6,093 bases of DNA from an uncultured Collinsella sp. (GTDB lineage: Bacteria > Actinomycetota > Coriobacteriia > Coriobacteriales > Coriobacteriaceae), in the NCBI GenBank assembly GCA_902495945.1, contig CABUZD010000107.1, positions 1-6,093 on the forward strand, in the 5' to 3' direction. The position numbers and the translations under genes were made by a program. Below the pieces are notes generated by a model. It was not told the DNA's origin, searched no databases, and saw only the letters and a list, made by a program, of their open reading frames with translations. Numbering within the stretch: the first letter of the stretch is position 1; every line of letters begins with the position of its first letter. This document shows positions 5,024-6,093 of the stretch, piece by piece.

Positions 5024-5788
5024 ATGATAGGGATCGGGATCGATATCGGGTCTACGGCGGCTAAGGCTGCTGTGGTCGACGGGGAGGGTTCGGTGGCGTG
5101 GACGTACGTGCAGCCAACCGGGTTCTCCTCGGTCGATGCTTCCGAACGGCTGCGCGAGGCACTGGCAGCGGCCGGCTACGACGTGACGGCCGACGATGCT
5201 CGCGTGGTCGCGACCGGCTACGGCCGTGTCGCCGTGCCCTATGCACACAAGGTCGTGACCGAGATTACCTGCCACGGCACCGGTGCCGTGCTCCTGTTTG
5301 GCGACCACGGCACCGTGATCGACGTGGGCGGTCAGGACACCAAGGTCATTCAGCTTAAAAGTGGCCGCGTGGCCAAGTTTGCCATGAACGACAAGTGCGC
5401 CGCCGGCACGGGGCGCTTTTTGGAGATCATGGCCGACCGCCTAGGTATTTCCCAGCAGCAGATGGCCGACCTGGCGCGTTCCGGCGAGCCCACCAAGATT
5501 AGCAGCATGTGCACGGTGTTTGCCGAAAGCGAGGTCATCAGCCTGATCGGTCGCGGTGAGCCGCGCGAGAACATTGCGCGTGGCGTGATCGACAGCGTGG
5601 TCTCGCGCGTGGCGACCATGGCCGGGCAGGCCGCGGGCGCCCCGTACTACCTGACCGGTGGCCTGTGCGAGAACGCCTTCGTGGTGGAGCGGTTGGGCGA
5701 GCTACTGGGGTCGCCGGTGACCACCTCGCCCCAGGCTCGCTTTGCCGGAGCGATCGGCGCGGCTGTCCGCGCCGCCGCCTTGGCCTAG
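5024..5788 (+). CDS. ATP-dependent activator of the double-cubane/dehydratase proteins (YjiL/HgdC-like)
   Basis: Activator (archerase-type) ATPase of the BadF/BcrA/HgdC family. It works as a homodimer bridged by one [4Fe-4S] cluster, and ATP hydrolysis drives an electron into its partner. In 254 residues it shows the ASKHA phosphate-1 motif GIDIGSTAAKA (5-15), ATGYGR (63-68), EITCHGTGA (80-88), phosphate-2 motif DVGGQDTK (100-107), the cluster-helix stretch MNDKCAAGTGRF (121-132), SMCTVFAESE (161-170) and the adenosine motif TGGL (211-214). C125 and C163 are the two cluster ligands expected by analogy with HgdC. Length equals E. coli YjiL (about 255 aa as I recall). The start at 5024 is preceded by GGGAGAGA (5013-5020). 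It is the only activator in the window, so it probably serves both upstream reductases. Confidence 0.93.
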   Translation: MIGIGIDIGSTAAKAAVVDGEGSVAWTYVQPTGFSSVDASERLREALAAAGYDVTADDARVVATGYGRVAVPYAHKVVTEITCHGTGAVLLFGDHGTVIDVGGQDTKVIQLKSGRVAKFAMNDKCAAGTGRFLEIMADRLGISQQQMADLARSGEPTKISSMCTVFAESEVISLIGRGEPRENIARGVIDSVVSRVATMAGQAAGAPYYLTGGLCENAFVVERLGELLGSPVTTSPQARFAGAIGAAVRAAALA

Positions 5789-5802
5789 GGGTGTTCCGCA
5801 AC

Positions 5803-6093
5803 ATGCGCATCCTCAATATCTCGGCACAAAAACCAGATAGCACCGGCAGCGGCACCTACCTTGCCGCGCTTGTGCGTGAGCAGATCGAGACGGGGCATCG
5901 CGCCGCCGTGCTTTGCGGCGCGGCACCGGGTGATACCCAAGGCGAGCTGGACCGGCGTGCTGCCGTGTTTGCCGTACCGTTCGAGTCGCCCGAGCTGCCG
6001 TTTCCCATCTGCGGTATGTCCGATGTCATGCCCTATCCCTCTACACGCTATCGTGACCTGACGCCTTCGATGCTCAAGGCATTTGAGCGGGCA
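5803..6093 (+). CDS. GT4-type glycosyltransferase, N-terminal part (3' truncated)
   Basis: The reading frame stays open for 97 codons to the window edge. The N-terminus MRILNISAQKPDSTGSGTYL looks like the first beta-strand and glycine-rich donor/acceptor loop of GT-B fold, family 4 glycosyltransferases. It is followed by LVREQIETGHRAAVLCG, the second Rossmann strand. Such enzymes transfer a sugar from an activated nucleotide donor to cell-surface or small-molecule acceptors; the acceptor is unknown and the donor-binding C-terminal half is outside. The gene starts 14 bases after the activator stop. The ribosome binding site is weak (GGGG at 5788-5791), and an in-frame GTG at 5791 is an alternative start adding four residues. 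The close spacing suggests co-transcription, but a functional link to the reductases is not evident. Confidence 0.72.
   Translation, partial: MRILNISAQKPDSTGSGTYLAALVREQIETGHRAAVLCGAAPGDTQGELDRRAAVFAVPFESPELPFPICGMSDVMPYPSTRYRDLTPSMLKAFERA

Noticed and set aside
1..6093. CRISPR arrays, tRNA/rRNA genes, transposases
   Set aside because: No regularly spaced direct repeats, no tRNA-like cloverleaf with conserved arms and no transposase motifs were seen; the only repeats are the two palindromic elements.

Overview
The window looks like a stretch of an anaerobic, fairly GC-rich bacterial chromosome. G- and C-ending codons, oxygen-labile iron-sulfur enzymes of the 2-hydroxyacyl-CoA dehydratase superfamily and a molybdate-type ABC importer together suggest a gut or otherwise strictly anaerobic Actinomycetota of the Coriobacteriia type (Collinsella-like). 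That assignment is inference from composition and gene content; there is no rRNA or marker gene here.

All convincing genes are on the + strand. Bases 1-1841 hold the 3' part of a molybdate/tungstate permease gene (modB) and its complete ATPase gene (modC), closed by a plausible hairpin terminator. Bases 1842-2270 have no large gene but are dense in signals. They hold a candidate promoter overlapping a dyad, a 5' hairpin, a 22-codon leader ORF behind a near-perfect Shine-Dalgarno, two mutually exclusive RNA helices, and a domain that can pair with the ribosome binding site of the next gene.

Bases 2271-5788 hold three genes. Two encode different double-cubane-cluster-type reductase/dehydratase subunits (427 and 387 aa, HgdB/BcrC superfamily; the second is very like E. 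coli YjiM). The third encodes one 254-aa ATP-dependent activator (YjiL/HgdC-like). The activator is expected to dimerise around one [4Fe-4S] cluster and, on ATP hydrolysis, push low-potential electrons into the cluster proteins. Both subunits keep the same set of six candidate cluster cysteines, so they could be two homodimers sharing an activator or one heteromeric enzyme. The substrate cannot be read from sequence.

Immediately after the stop codon of each cluster gene sits a copy of a ~107-base imperfect palindromic element. The copies are ~84% identical, and at four base pairs both strands have changed so that pairing is kept. The window ends inside a GT4-type glycosyltransferase gene that starts 14 bases after the activator. 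The strongest candidates for something undescribed are the structured leader of the double-cubane operon and the paired intergenic RNA/DNA elements.
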